Assembly: GCA_037178625.1 (NCBI GenBank) | Contig: CM074131.1 | Location: 1,798,001 to 1,862,000 of the forward strand | Reading direction: 5' to 3' | Length of the DNA stretch: 64,000 nucleotides | Origin: Skeletonema tropicum | Taxonomy: Eukaryota; Bacillariophyta; Thalassiosirophyceae; Thalassiosirales; Thalassiosiraceae | In this document: positions 1 through 19,702 of the stretch, one piece after another | Position numbering within the stretch: position 1 is the stretch's first letter | Layout: every line of letters begins with the position of its first letter | Position numbers and translations under genes: made by a program | The notes under the pieces: generated by a model | The model's input: only the letters and a program-made list of their open reading frames with translations | The model's database searches: none | Told to the model about the DNA's origin: nothing

Positions 1-3489
<3,489 letters not shown>

Positions 3490-3498
3490 AAACTCATT

Positions 3499-5705
<2,207 letters not shown>

Positions 5706-5742
5706 AATTTAATTGTTAAAAAAATAATGGATCAAAAGGATT

Positions 5743-10103
<4,361 letters not shown>

Positions 10104-10165
10104 ACTTATTTCTTTTCAATCTGTTATTGTTATCCTATACTAAAATATAGTTACTAATTATAATT

Positions 10166-10171
10166 AAGGAG
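10166..10171 (+). promoter_or_regulatory. Shine-Dalgarno-like site of rps2
   Basis: AAGGAG lies 12 bp upstream of the rps2 ATG at 10184 and is complementary to the 3' end of a bacterial-type 16S rRNA. It is the clearest ribosome binding site in the plastid part and supports the chosen start. Confidence 0.6.
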
Positions 10172-10183
10172 TTATAAAATTTT

Positions 10184-10858
10184 ATGGCTGATGTTAACTT
10201 AGCCCAATTATTAGAAGCTGGTGTTCATTTTGGGCATAAAGCTTACCGTTGGAACCCAAAAATGTTTCCTTATATTTATACGGAACGAAATAATATTCAC
10301 ATTTTAGATTTAGTACAAACAGCGCAATTGTTAAAACGAGCAAACTCGTATGTAGCAAAAGCAGCATCAGAAGATAAAACATTTTTATTTGTTGGTACAA
10401 AGCGACAAGCAAGTGCAGTAATTGCTCAACAAGCAAATCGTTGTAATTCATATTACGTAAACCACAGATGGTTGGGTGGTATGTTAACAAATTGGGTTAC
10501 TTTAAAAAGTCGAACTGAACGATTAAAAACATTAGAACAACAAGAAGTTGATGGAGTTTTTAATTTATTACCAAAGAAAGAAGCATCTTTACGATTAAAA
10601 GAGTTAGAAAAATTGCGTAAACATTTAAATGGTATAAAAAATATGAGTAGATTGCCTGATGTTGCGATTATTATTGACCAAAAACGTGAAATGACGGCTA
10701 TTCAAGAATGTCGTAAATTAGGTATTCCAATTATTTCGATTTTAGATACTAACTGTGACCCTGATCTAGTAGATATTCCAATTCCAGGAAATGATGATGC
10801 AGTTCGTTCAATTAAAACTAATTTTAAATTCATTAACAGATACAATAAATCAAAATAG
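10184..10858 (+). CDS. rps2: Plastid small-subunit ribosomal protein uS2
   Basis: Complete 224-residue frame, [20 protein letters not shown] to INRYNKSK. It carries the S2 signatures [15 protein letters not shown] near the N-terminus, [13 protein letters not shown] near residue 90 and the C-terminal [22 protein letters not shown] block. The protein binds the 30S subunit of plastid ribosomes near the mRNA exit. The length is normal for a plastid S2. Unlike the rpo genes it has no frame break. It is the last + strand gene of the rpo cluster and faces rpl12 on the other strand, with a strong hairpin between them. Confidence 0.97.
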   Translation: MADVNLAQLLEAGVHFGHKAYRWNPKMFPYIYTERNNIHILDLVQTAQLLKRANSYVAKAASEDKTFLFVGTKRQASAVIAQQANRCNSYYVNHRWLGGMLTNWVTLKSRTERLKTLEQQEVDGVFNLLPKKEASLRLKELEKLRKHLNGIKNMSRLPDVAIIIDQKREMTAIQECRKLGIPIISILDTNCDPDLVDIPIPGNDDAVRSIKTNFKFINRYNKSK

Positions 10859-10902
10859 ACCTGTTTAAAGATAAAATAAAAAATTGTTTGATAAGTATAT
10901 AA

Positions 10903-10943
10903 TTTTTAAAAAAGATATATTTTGAATATATCTTTTTTAAAAA
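10903..10943. terminator. Bidirectional hairpin between rps2 and rpl12
   Basis: A perfect 18-bp inverted repeat (10903-10920 and 10926-10943) with a 5-nt loop lies between two convergent plastid genes. It begins with T- and A-runs on both sides, so the transcript from either strand ends in a U-rich flank. Such hairpins in plastids usually stabilise or define mRNA 3' ends. That role is inferred here. Confidence 0.75.
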
Positions 10944-10951
10944 GAGAAGTT

Positions 10952-11339
10952 TTATGTTAATGATACTTTTCCACCAGCTTCTTCAATTTGTTTCTTTGCA
11001 TCTTCTGCTGCATCTTTAGCTAATGCTTCTTGAACCATTTTAGGAGCAGATTCTACAAGTTCTTTTGCTTCTTTTAAACCTAAACCAGTTTAAAGTTCGA
11101 ACAACTTTTAATACAGCGATTTTTTTGTCAGCTGGAACTTCATCTAACATTACATTAAATTCTGTTTTTTCTTCTACTTCTTCAGCTGCAGCTGGAGCTG
11201 CTGCCATAACAACGCCACCGCCAACACTTGCTGATGCGTCAACACCAAAAGTCTCTTCAATTGCTGTTACTAATTCTGATGCTTCTAATAAAGTTAATGT
11301 TTTTAACTCTTCAACGATTTGATTAATTTTATCTGACAT
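10952..11339 (-). CDS. rpl12: Plastid ribosomal protein bL12, one frameshift
   Basis: L7/L12 stalk protein of the plastid 50S subunit, which recruits translation factors. The N-terminal dimerisation helix ([20 protein letters not shown]), the alanine-rich hinge ([10 protein letters not shown]) and the C-terminal domain ([20 protein letters not shown], then after the break [17 protein letters not shown], ending GGKVSLT) are all present. One extra A in a short A-run near 11090 breaks the frame between KVVRTL and TGLGLKEA. The total of 388 nt is one base over a multiple of three. Order and strand match the rpl11-rpl1-rpl12 operon. Confidence 0.93.
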
Positions 11340-11405
11340 AAAAATTTTTTAGTTAATGTATATATATATATTTTATAATTGTGTATTCAATTAAATTTAA
11401 ATAAC

Positions 11406-12097
11406 TTAATCAAATGCATTTAAGTCTAATTGAATAGAAGGACCCATACTCGAACAAATAAATAAACTTTTAAAATATTTACCTTTAACACCTGATGGTC
11501 GATTTTGTTCTATGGATTGGTATAATGATGTTAAATTTTCAACTAATTGATCTTTTGAAAATTTGCTTTTCCAAAACTAACATGTACAACACCTGTTTTA
11601 TCTGCTTTATATTCAAATTTTCCTTTTTTGAAATCAGATAATGTTTCTGTTAAAGTTGTACTAACAGTTCCAGATTTTGGAGAAGGCATTAAGCCTTTTG
11701 GACCTAAAACTCGCCCAAGTTTTGCTAGTTTTGGCATCATATCAGGTGTGGCAATTAATAAGTCAAAATTAATATTACCTTGACTAATATCATCAATTAA
11801 TTCTTGACTACCAACAATATCAGCCCCACCTTCTGTAGCTTCATTGAAATTTGCTTCACTTGTTAAAACTGCAATACGCATAGATTTACCCACACCATGT
11901 GGTAAGGTTACAGTTGTACGTAATTGTTGATCTGCATATTTTGGATCAATATTTAAGTTAGCGTGCAATTCAACAGATTCAATAAATTTAGCCGTTGCAG
12001 TTTCTTGAAGCAAATTAATTGCTTCTTCTAAACTTGCGTGAACGACATTTTAGTTTTTTTTAAGGTTTTCGCTTTGACGACGGGATAATTTTCGCAT
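11406..12097 (-). CDS. rpl1: Plastid ribosomal protein uL1, frame breaks at both ends
   Basis: L1 stalk protein of the plastid large subunit. It starts [13 protein letters not shown] at 12097. The core has [35 protein letters not shown] and [19 protein letters not shown], the L1 RNA-binding signature. It ends [11 protein letters not shown] at 11406. Near 12045-12060 an in-frame TAA lies between two A-runs (8 and 4 A on the coding strand). One extra and one missing A would remove it. Near 11570 one T is missing in the run after GKAN, after which [16 protein letters not shown] continues the protein. I interpret both as consensus errors. Spacers to rpl12 (66 bp) and rpl11 (39 bp) are short. Confidence 0.93.
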
Positions 12098-12136
12098 ATA
12101 ATTTCTTTCTTAAAACTTTACTTATAAACTTAAACG

Positions 12137-12562
12137 TTAATCTATAACTGTAATACCCATATTTCGGGCAGTACCTTCAACAATTCTCATTGCACTACTT
12201 AATTTAGTAGTATTTAAATCTGGTAATTTAATATTAGCAATCTCTTCTAATTGTGCTTTTGTCACTGATCCAACATTTACTCGATTTGGAGTTGATGAAC
12301 CTTTTTTAACTTTTGCTGCATTAGCTAATAAAACAGATGCAGGTGGTGTTTTAAGAAGAAAAGTATAACTTCGATCTTCATAAACTGAAATCTCAACTGG
12401 AATAATAAGTCCAGCTTTTTCAGTTGTTCGAGCATTATATTCTTTACAAAAGGCTGCAATATTTACACCGTGTTGACCTAAAGCTGGACCTACGGGAGGA
12501 GCTGGCGTAGCTTTCCCAGCAGGTAATGCTAATTTAATCAATGCAGTTATTTTTTTTGCCAT
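12137..12562 (-). CDS. rpl11: Plastid ribosomal protein uL11
   Basis: Complete, unbroken 141-residue L11. The N-terminal domain has the proline-rich [20 protein letters not shown] helix and the C-terminal domain has the rRNA-binding [20 protein letters not shown] block, ending [10 protein letters not shown]. It binds the GTPase-associated rRNA region of the plastid 50S subunit. It is the first gene of the rpl11-rpl1-rpl12 cluster, 172 bp downstream of trnW on the same strand. The length is the family standard. Confidence 0.97.
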   Translation of the reverse strand: MAKKITALIKLALPAGKATPAPPVGPALGQHGVNIAAFCKEYNARTTEKAGLIIPVEISVYEDRSYTFLLKTPPASVLLANAAKVKKGSSTPNRVNVGSVTKAQLEEIANIKLPDLNTTKLSSAMRIVEGTARNMGITVID

Positions 12563-12734
12563 ATAATTTTATTTTTATTTCTTGATAAAATAGAGATATA
12601 TCATTTTAACTTTAATTAATTAAAGATTTAACAATGTTTTAAAGGTTAAATATTTTTATAATTAATTAGTTACGGAAATTTTGAATTACTAAAATTCTAT
12701 TTTCAAAAATACACCTCTTATTTTTAAGAGAAAC

Positions 12735-12806
12735 GCGTCCTGAAGGACTTGAACCCTCGACATCTAATTTTGGAAACTAGCGTTCTACCAACTGAACTAA
12801 GGACGC
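12735..12806 (-). tRNA. trnW: tRNA-Trp (anticodon CCA), plastid
   Basis: Read on the minus strand, this 72-nt segment folds as a cloverleaf. The acceptor stem is GCGTCCT paired with AGGACGC, the D arm is GTTC/GAAC around AGTTGGTA, and the anticodon stem is CTAGT/ATTAG around loop TTCCAAA, which gives anticodon CCA (Trp). The T arm is GAGGG/CCTTC with loop TTCAAGT (one G-T pair). The 3' CCA is not encoded. It lies upstream of rpl11 on the same strand. Confidence 0.95.
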
Positions 12807-12885
12807 ATATTGCTATTATTGTAATACATACATGTTTAAAAAACAAGGCTTCTATTTTTCAGGCTACCATAAACACTAAATTTTA

Positions 12886-12983
12886 ATGAATATGAAAAAT
12901 TTTGATAATAAGGTACAGTTTTCACTTCCAAAAACTCCTTTACCACATAATTTTGTAGCAGAAAAAATTGTATTAAGTTGTTT
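12886..12983 (+). CDS. dnaB: Plastid replicative helicase DnaB, N-terminus only
   Basis: The last 98 bases before the gap encode a frame starting MNMKNFDNKVQFSLPKTPLP and continuing HNFVAEKIVLSC. The LPHN-AEK-VL-S pattern is the start of the DnaB N-terminal domain (bacterial equivalents read LPP-N-EAE-AVLG). Diatom plastids are known to encode dnaB. It is divergent to trnW, 79 bp away. Everything after residue 33 is lost in the run of N. The identification rests on about 20 aligned residues and on context. Confidence 0.7.
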
Positions 12984-13483
12984 NNNNNNNNNNNNNNNNN
13001 NNNNNNNNNNNNNNNNNNNNNNNNNNNNNNNNNNNNNNNNNNNNNNNNNNNNNNNNNNNNNNNNNNNNNNNNNNNNNNNNNNNNNNNNNNNNNNNNNNNN
13101 NNNNNNNNNNNNNNNNNNNNNNNNNNNNNNNNNNNNNNNNNNNNNNNNNNNNNNNNNNNNNNNNNNNNNNNNNNNNNNNNNNNNNNNNNNNNNNNNNNNN
13201 NNNNNNNNNNNNNNNNNNNNNNNNNNNNNNNNNNNNNNNNNNNNNNNNNNNNNNNNNNNNNNNNNNNNNNNNNNNNNNNNNNNNNNNNNNNNNNNNNNNN
13301 NNNNNNNNNNNNNNNNNNNNNNNNNNNNNNNNNNNNNNNNNNNNNNNNNNNNNNNNNNNNNNNNNNNNNNNNNNNNNNNNNNNNNNNNNNNNNNNNNNNN
13401 NNNNNNNNNNNNNNNNNNNNNNNNNNNNNNNNNNNNNNNNNNNNNNNNNNNNNNNNNNNNNNNNNNNNNNNNNNNNNNNNNNN
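12984..13483. other. Assembly gap of exactly 500 N
   Basis: An uninterrupted run of 500 N. The round length indicates a scaffolder placeholder, not a measured distance. AT-rich plastid sequence ends on its left and diatom nuclear sequence begins on its right. No coding claim can be made across it. Confidence 0.99.
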
Positions 13484-13613
13484 CTCCCTTAGGCAGGCAC
13501 TAAAGTACTCCTTAACTACAATTAATGTCTTCAATAATGGTGTGCAGAGCACGGTTAGATTTGGATTATGTATTCTACAAACATTATTGTCATTCTTTTC
13601 ATGATATTGTTCT

Positions 13614-14209
13614 CTATGAACTTCTTAATCGTTTTGGGCAGGCACGCTTCGCCTTGTGCTTAGCAATAGAGGCACCAGTACCACGGATCTTCTTGCCCTT
13701 GTTCTTGGCCTCCTTGATGGCCTTACGAGACTTCTCTTCACGGGTCTCAATTCCAAGACGGACGAGACGGTGCTTGGGCTCGAATTTACGGAGGGCATCT
13801 TCGTTGTCGTAGATGACGCAGAATCCGGTGGACTTTCCTCCTCCGAACTTGGTGCGGAATCCGAAAAGAACGACGAGCTTGGCGTCGGCCTTGTGCATGC
13901 CTCCGACAACTTCTTGGAGCTCAGACTTGGCAACATTGGCACGTCCAGGGTGGATGATATCAACAATCATCTGTAGAAATTAGAAGAGCGATGGAGAGAA
14001 TCATGTAGGTGAGTAAGGAATAATGATAATAAATGTATGTGCATAAGTGCACGGTTGCCTCAAACGCAACAGAAGCGGAGATGTACCCATGTAGGCATTC
14101 TCTCCATTTCGTCGTCAGAGCCATGACAAAAAGTTAAACGCACCTGCCTCCTGGAAAGAAGAGGGTTCTTCATAAATTTACGGGTCTTGACGACAACACT
14201 ATCACTCAT
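13614..14209 (-). CDS. RPS24: 40S ribosomal protein eS24, two exons
   Basis: Cytosolic small-subunit protein eS24, join of 14144-14209 (22 codons, MSDSVVVKTRKFMKNPLLSR) and 13614-13970. The intron 13971-14143 (173 bp) begins GTGCGT and ends CTACAG. The spliced protein of 140 residues shows the family blocks TRKFMKNPLLSRRQ, MIVDIIHPG, LFGFRTKFGGGKSTGF and PKHRLVRLGIE, and a lysine/arginine-rich C-terminal tail. It is the first nuclear gene after the gap. The intron just after the first few codons is common in ribosomal protein genes. No frame defects. Confidence 0.96.
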
Positions 14210-14493
14210 GATTGCGGTTATATTTTCGGCTACTACTATACGATTTTGACTTGGTGAAAAGTAAGAGATGAAGAGAGAGATGATGATGAATGATGAGATG
14301 GAGATTACATAGGGAGAGGAATTAGTACGACGAGATATTCAAGTAAGGGGGTAACTCTGGGAGTTCCTTTCATTGAGGAGTCCCACCTGTGCCAATGTGT
14401 TCCTTTTACTGTACTGTATTAAAAAATAGGAGCGTGCTGTCACAAACCACCGCAAACCTCAAAACTCGAAACTCGAAACACTGAGGCCACGCC

Positions 14494-16822
14494 ATGGTGG
14501 ACATCGTCAATACTAAGGGCGACAAGTACAGCCCTAACGCCTCAATGAACCCTCCAATGACTGGTCACGCTGTCCAGTATGAGAGGCTGTGGCTGGAAGA
14601 AGTCGCCTTGAAAAAGGAGCGATCCAAAATCCTTCAGTCATCGTCAACCGAGCAACAACAATGCCAGTCAGAAAATTATCAGTTTCGTAGTATGATACAT
14701 CGAGCGTCGTTGGATGGACTGCTTCTATCTGCAAAATGCGCGGCTAGTAAATTGAAAGCAGATCCTAAATCTTCTGGTGACTTTGAGCGGGGTTTAGACA
14801 AGGATGACGCAGTGAATGCACTATCGTCATTGCGTGATATGAAAATGAGACAACTCGAATCAGACAACAATAAAATTCCCTTCACATTGAGCTCATCTTC
14901 GTCAGCTCGTTGGAAAAAGAATGTTCCATTGGAGACTGATTCTATTCAAGCCGCTACCGCTGACTCATTTTTTGCTGCCTTTCCGGAGTGTCGGAGGAGG
15001 TTGTCTGATACCGTAGATGAATCAGATGATGATAATGAGAAAGAAGAAGATGTTGTCATTGTACAAAAGCCAAAGTCTGCAAGGAAAGAAAGAAAAGACA
15101 AGGGCACCAGTCCAATTTTAGTATCTTCTTCTTCCAACTCTCCATCTCCTGAGCATAGGCCAGATGATGAAGTTCAAATCATTACAAAACAGCAGCAACA
15201 ACAACAAAATATCAGAAGTAGAGGGCCAAACAATCAACAACAACAAATTCATACAAAACAAAAGTATAACAATGTTTCCATACCTAACAACAATCAAGCT
15301 AATAGGCAAAACAATCAAAGGGTGGCTCAAAACTGGAGCAAGAATCACCCACCGGCGCAGCAGCATAGTAATTATCATCATAATCCATATCAAAATCAGG
15401 CAGCAACTAATAAGTTTGACTACAATGACACAAGTTCAGGATATGAAGAACTGCAACCATCCAACACAAAGGCAAATCCATTTCGTACTGCAAAAGAACT
15501 TGGTCCTAAATTTGATCCCAAGAGGCGTGACGGTCGCAAGGAGGACAATGATTGGGACAACTACGAGAACAACAATAATTCAAGTGGATTATACTCAGGT
15601 ACCAAACGTATGGGTGGACGTCTCGCACAATCATCTACTGGTCCGACAGGTCCGCAACAAATGGTACGTGCTGCGATTCGAGGACCCAGAGATAACATGT
15701 CAGCAGGATTGAAGAGAAAATTTCAGCCACCTATGAAACGGGATGGTGCTGGTGCGGCGCAGCCAAATAGTTCAGGAAGAAATCAAAACTCCAACAAAAC
15801 AACAATGCCAACAACTCTACATCATCCAATCCTAATGGTAACAATGACGAGGAACTTCCCGAAGAACTACGCGGTCTTGATAAAGAATTGATTGAAAAAA
15901 TCAACAATGAAATCGTTGACGACGGGCAGAAGGTAACTTTCAACGACATCGCCGGGCTCGAGAATGCAAAGAATACAGTGAATGAATTGGTGATTTATCC
16001 GATGAAACGTCCAGATCTATTCACAGGATTGCGTGCTTGTCCGAAAGGGCTACTACTTGTTTGGTCCGCCTGGCACAGGGGAAAACATTGATTGGAAAGG
16101 CAATTTCGTATGAAAGTGGTGCGACTTTCTTTTCTATATCATCGTCTTCACTAACGAGTAAATGGATTGGCGAGGGAGAGAAACTTGTCAAAACTCTGTT
16201 TGCGGTGGCATCGTATCGCTCTCCTTCCGTGGTGTTTATAGATGAAGTAGATTCAATGTTGACACAACGGAAGTCTGATGAGAATGAAGCAAGTCGACGT
16301 ATCAAGACAGAATTTCTCGTACAGCTTGATGGCGCTGGTAACGATCGAAAGGGCCACGTGCTTGTGATTGGAGCAACAAACTTGCCACAAGAGTTGGATG
16401 ATGCTGCGCGTCGAAGGTTTGTGAAGCGTTTGTACATTCCATTGCCAGATCAACCCGGTCGTGAGTCGCTGCTACGTACCCTATTGGCAAAGAACAGTCA
16501 CTCTTTGACGGACAAGGAAATCATTAAGCTGTCACGTGATACAGATGGATATAGTGGAGCTGACTTGAAGAATTTATGCACAGATGCTTCAATGGGACCT
16601 ATGCGTTCTATGACTGTGGAGGAAATGATGAGCATTAAAGCCAATGAAGTCCCGCCGATTGCCTACAAGCATTTCCGGCAATCGCTACGTGGATCAAGTC
16701 CAAGCGTTGCTCAGTCGGACTTGCAAGTATATATTGATTGGAATAATACATATGGCAGTAAAGTTTCGAATGATTTGGAAGACGAAGACGATGAATACTA
16801 TAGCGACGATGAGAATGAATGA
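14494..16822 (+). CDS. FIGNL1-type (fidgetin-like 1) AAA ATPase, three frame breaks
   Basis: Meiotic-clade AAA ATPase of the fidgetin-like 1 type, a family that acts on RAD51/DMC1 filaments in recombination. The start has a good context (GCCATGG). The N-terminal 430 residues are low-complexity, rich in Q, N and S. They contain FRTAKE at 15481 (about residue 330), like the RAD51-binding FxxA motif of animal FIGNL1, and KFQPPMKRDG, like the conserved segment before the AAA domain. The AAA domain has VTFNDIAGLENAKNTV, a Walker A that reads GLLLFGPPGTGKT only after two corrections, SGATFFSISSSSLTSKWIGE, Walker B VVFIDEVDSML, GATNLPQELDDAARRR and the C-terminal YIDWNNTYGS element. Frame breaks: one base missing near 15775-15800, and one extra base each near 16059 and 16079, both inside the P-loop. 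Either consensus errors or a recently broken allele. Confidence 0.85.
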
Positions 16823-16919
16823 GGAAAGAAATAGCAGTGTGTGTTCCATACAATTTCTGTTACGTTATCACTATTATCTTATTACTGTTCACATAGTATT
16901 CTTGGATGAAAACTGCTGC

Positions 16920-18169
16920 TTAGGTCCACTGCTGCTTAGGCCGCCTGGACCTCATTATCGTGCGGGAAATCTCCAGAGTTGCTTCCACATAGTTAATCAC
17001 ACTCAAGTCTTCAAAGTCGTCACCATAGGGGTCGATCATCTTCGTGCCAAGGGATCGTAGACCTGCAACGAAAATACATTGCAAGAATACAATGATACCC
17101 TGCAAGATATCCATTCCAATTGCTTTGCTGTCGCCCCATCCCGATGCATAGGCAGTATCGACGGCAAAGAGAGGCAAATACAAAGCTGAAAGCAACACCA
17201 AAAAATGAATATAAAAGAAGTGTGGTGGCTGATCAGTGTAATCGTACATTCCATCCATAGCTGCACGAAAATCAAGAATCTTGCTATGCATAAGCTTCTC
17301 TTGGTTGGTGTCAATATGTCCATCTTCTCTTGCCTTCGAAACATCTTGCTGGCACCAAGTCACAAGTTCTTTCATACACAAGCCAGAGTTGTCCATGTCG
17401 TGATGACTTAATTGTTTCATTTCGCCTTTCGTTAAAAGTTGGTGTTTTTTGTTGTAGTGATCAAAAAAGTTGCTCTTGCTGTAAGGAGAACCTTGCCCAA
17501 TTGCATTCAGTCCAACATAACCAGTAATATGCGCAGCATTGAAGTGACGAACTAATTGGTCAGCCGCCTCAATAGGAAGCTGTGTTTTCGCGAGACCGGC
17601 AATATCTTGGATCCTTCCAGAGCAGGCTTTTGAAAAGCCATACATCTGGAGGAAGCGATCATTGGTTTGGTTCACAAAGAGGACCAAAAAGAATGACAAG
17701 AAACCACCGAGGATGCCGATATTCGTCTGCTCAAGCATGGCAACTGCAGGTGGCACATAATCGATTGAGTAAGCTCGTACTCTGATCCAGACGTATATCA
17801 GCAAAGTTCCCCATACAAGAGAATCAGTCGCAATTTCTTTCAGTGTTGTTCCGTTGAAATAGAACAGGATCCGCCAGAATGGAAGCTCCGACTGCAACAA
17901 GACAGTGTGAGAGGTTAGTTTGATTGGTCTAGGTAGACAAAAAAGAGCATCACGTGCCCCTCAAAACTTTACATAGTACTCACTCGAAGAAGCATTTGCC
18001 TCCTTTCTTTCTCAATATCTGCCAGCTCCTGAAAGCTTAGCTTCACCTGGCCGCCAGGGTTTTTCTCTATCACGCCATTCTTTCTTCTTTCATCCACATC
18101 TCTGGGAAGTGCACCCATCGGGATGAGCAAACTCGATGAGTAACCTGATGAATACACATGGGAAGCCAT
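16920..18169 (-). CDS. Bestrophin-like (UPF0187 family) anion channel, two exons
   Basis: Join of 17984-18169 (62 codons) and 16920-17891, giving 385 residues. The intron 17892-17983 (92 bp) starts GTGAGT and ends TTGCAG. Exon 2 encodes several hydrophobic segments (DSLVWGTLLIYVWIRV; GILGGFLSFFLVLFVNQT; HFLVLLSALYLPLFAV; GIIVFLQCIFVAGL), an NQTNDRFLQMY segment after the second span, and DPYGDDFEDLSVINYVE, which resembles the conserved acidic, calcium-binding stretch of bestrophins. Some algal bestrophin-like proteins carry bicarbonate or chloride. Substrate and membrane cannot be read here and no clear plastid signal is visible. It is tail-to-tail with the FIGNL1 gene, 97 bp apart. Confidence 0.75.
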
Positions 18170-18876
18170 TGGATTGCTTGAGACCTACGGTAATACTTGG
18201 GAAAGAGTCGGCAGCAGCGAAGTATGTACCACCGTATCACCACTCTCTAGAGCCTAGCCCTCGCTTACAAATTTTTATGATTCTCAAATAATGAATTGTG
18301 TGTCGATGGTGGTGCCCTGGTGCTTTTGAGAACATCCTGGTAATGTTGTGTGTGGAATGCGTTGACAAAGCGGAAATAGCAGAACGTATCGCCAAGAACA
18401 AGTTGAGCTAGCATCTTCGTTACATCTACTCCTACCTACTTACCCGAGTATCATGGGAACGGAAAGGGATCTTTCTCTAGATCTTTCATATTCTCTCTCT
18501 CTAGATAGTACAATACTTGTCTGTACAAGAGTCCAACGCCTTCCAAGATTGCTCAAAGATTGCTCGGTAAAATGAGATTAAGAGATTCTCCTAAATAGCA
18601 TCTTTTCTCGTTCCTTTCGCCGAGCTTCTCATACGAGTTTCCGTAGCTAAAATAGACTATGACATTCGACACAAGCAACTCTCACAATATACATATATTC
18701 GAGAGAATCAACGAGCGAGGCAACGACTGAATGGAAATTGACAATTATTTTAGCGTAACAACAGATCGGATCGAGACACACCCACCACTGTTGCGTTGCC
18801 TTTGCATTGATAGCAGACCATCATCATTTTGTTTATTATTCTTTAATTATATCAGTTAAAAAAACAATCCACAATC
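18170..18876. other. Divergent intergenic region
   Basis: About 700 bp between the starts of two divergent genes. I see no convincing reading frame, RNA gene or repeat, only short CTCTCTCTCTAGAT-like runs near 18480-18510. It presumably holds both promoters. Confidence 0.5.
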
Positions 18877-19302
18877 ATGTCAAAAGAAGCCGATTCTTCA
18901 AGAAACAGCGATGGCAATCCATCTCAACAAAACATATCTTTGAAGGCAGCTATCAAAAAGGTCGTCGACGTGACAAACAACACACTTGCCATATTTGAAC
19001 AAAATACAGAGGAGACCTCCACAGCATTTGTGTCTAGATTCACGTCTATTGTGAAACAAGCAAAATATATAGCGACACGAGGCATGGCTACTTATGAACA
19101 AAGAGGCAACTACGCCCCGCAGATTATTGGGGGGACTGCTCTTGTCGTTGGAGGTGCTGTGGCGTTGCGAAGAGGGAGGTTTCCCGGTGCATTGGCTGGA
19201 GGATTGGGAGGGGCTGCTGCATATGGAAGTATTTATGGATATCAAGATTATTACCCAGCAAAATCTTTGGAAGACTATTTACCAAATAATAAGAACGAGT
19301 GA
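18877..19302 (+). CDS. Small glycine-rich membrane protein, possibly MICOS Mic26/Mic27-like
   Basis: Single-exon 141-residue protein. Residues 1-70 are polar and possibly helical (SLKAAIKKVVDVTNN...FVSRFTSIVKQAKYIATRG). They are followed by two short glycine- and alanine-rich membrane segments, APQIIGGTALVVGGAVAL and GALAGGLGGAAAYGSIYGY, separated by the basic loop RRGRF. It ends YYPAKSLEDYLPNNKNE. Two glycine-rich hairpin segments with a basic turn after an amphipathic N-terminal helix recall the Mic26/Mic27 (apolipoprotein O) or Mic10 cristae-organising proteins. That is a resemblance of architecture, not a sequence match I can prove. No signal or transit peptide is obvious. Confidence 0.6.
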   Translation: MSKEADSSRNSDGNPSQQNISLKAAIKKVVDVTNNTLAIFEQNTEETSTAFVSRFTSIVKQAKYIATRGMATYEQRGNYAPQIIGGTALVVGGAVALRRGRFPGALAGGLGGAAAYGSIYGYQDYYPAKSLEDYLPNNKNE

Positions 19303-19702
19303 GTGTTGGGCAAGCGGACACAAATTAGGATAGAGGAAAATGCTGCAAAACGTCCATAGCTAGATTTCAAGTTAAAGAGCAATGAAATCGAGGGTATTGG
19401 GTTGGTGTCAAATAATAAGATACAACCTTTATTTTACTCAAAAAATTGGCATGCGCTAAACCGAATGGCTTTGCCTAGATTTTGTCTCCTCCTGCTCAAT
19501 TTCATTTCTAAATTGGCAAGGTGCTGAAATGCCCTACGTGCATTTGTTTGTATGAGTGTCTGACAACAAACTACCAGACAGATGGTAGCATGCTGAGCCT
19601 GCGTGTTGATTATTTGGCAGGCAATTTTGTTCTTTCACCGAGATTTCTACGCTACCGAACACTCTATTTGGAAGTGTTCGTGAAATGGAGGGTTATTCCA
19701 AT
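19303..19702. other. Convergent intergenic region
   Basis: 400 bp between the stop of the small membrane protein and the stop of the light-harvesting gene. Nothing recognisable. It probably holds the two 3' untranslated regions. Confidence 0.5.

Noticed and set aside
10194..10490. Minus-strand frame inside rps2
   Set aside because: Shadow of the well-conserved rps2 frame.
12836..13604. Long open stretches through the run of N on both strands
   Set aside because: They consist of unknown bases; only the dnaB N-terminus left of the gap has real sequence.
14494..15891. Separate 465-residue Q/N-rich protein ending before the AAA domain
   Set aside because: In the next frame the sequence continues without a gap into the FIGNL1 AAA domain, and FRTAKE and KFQPP belong to that family, so one frameshifted gene is more likely.
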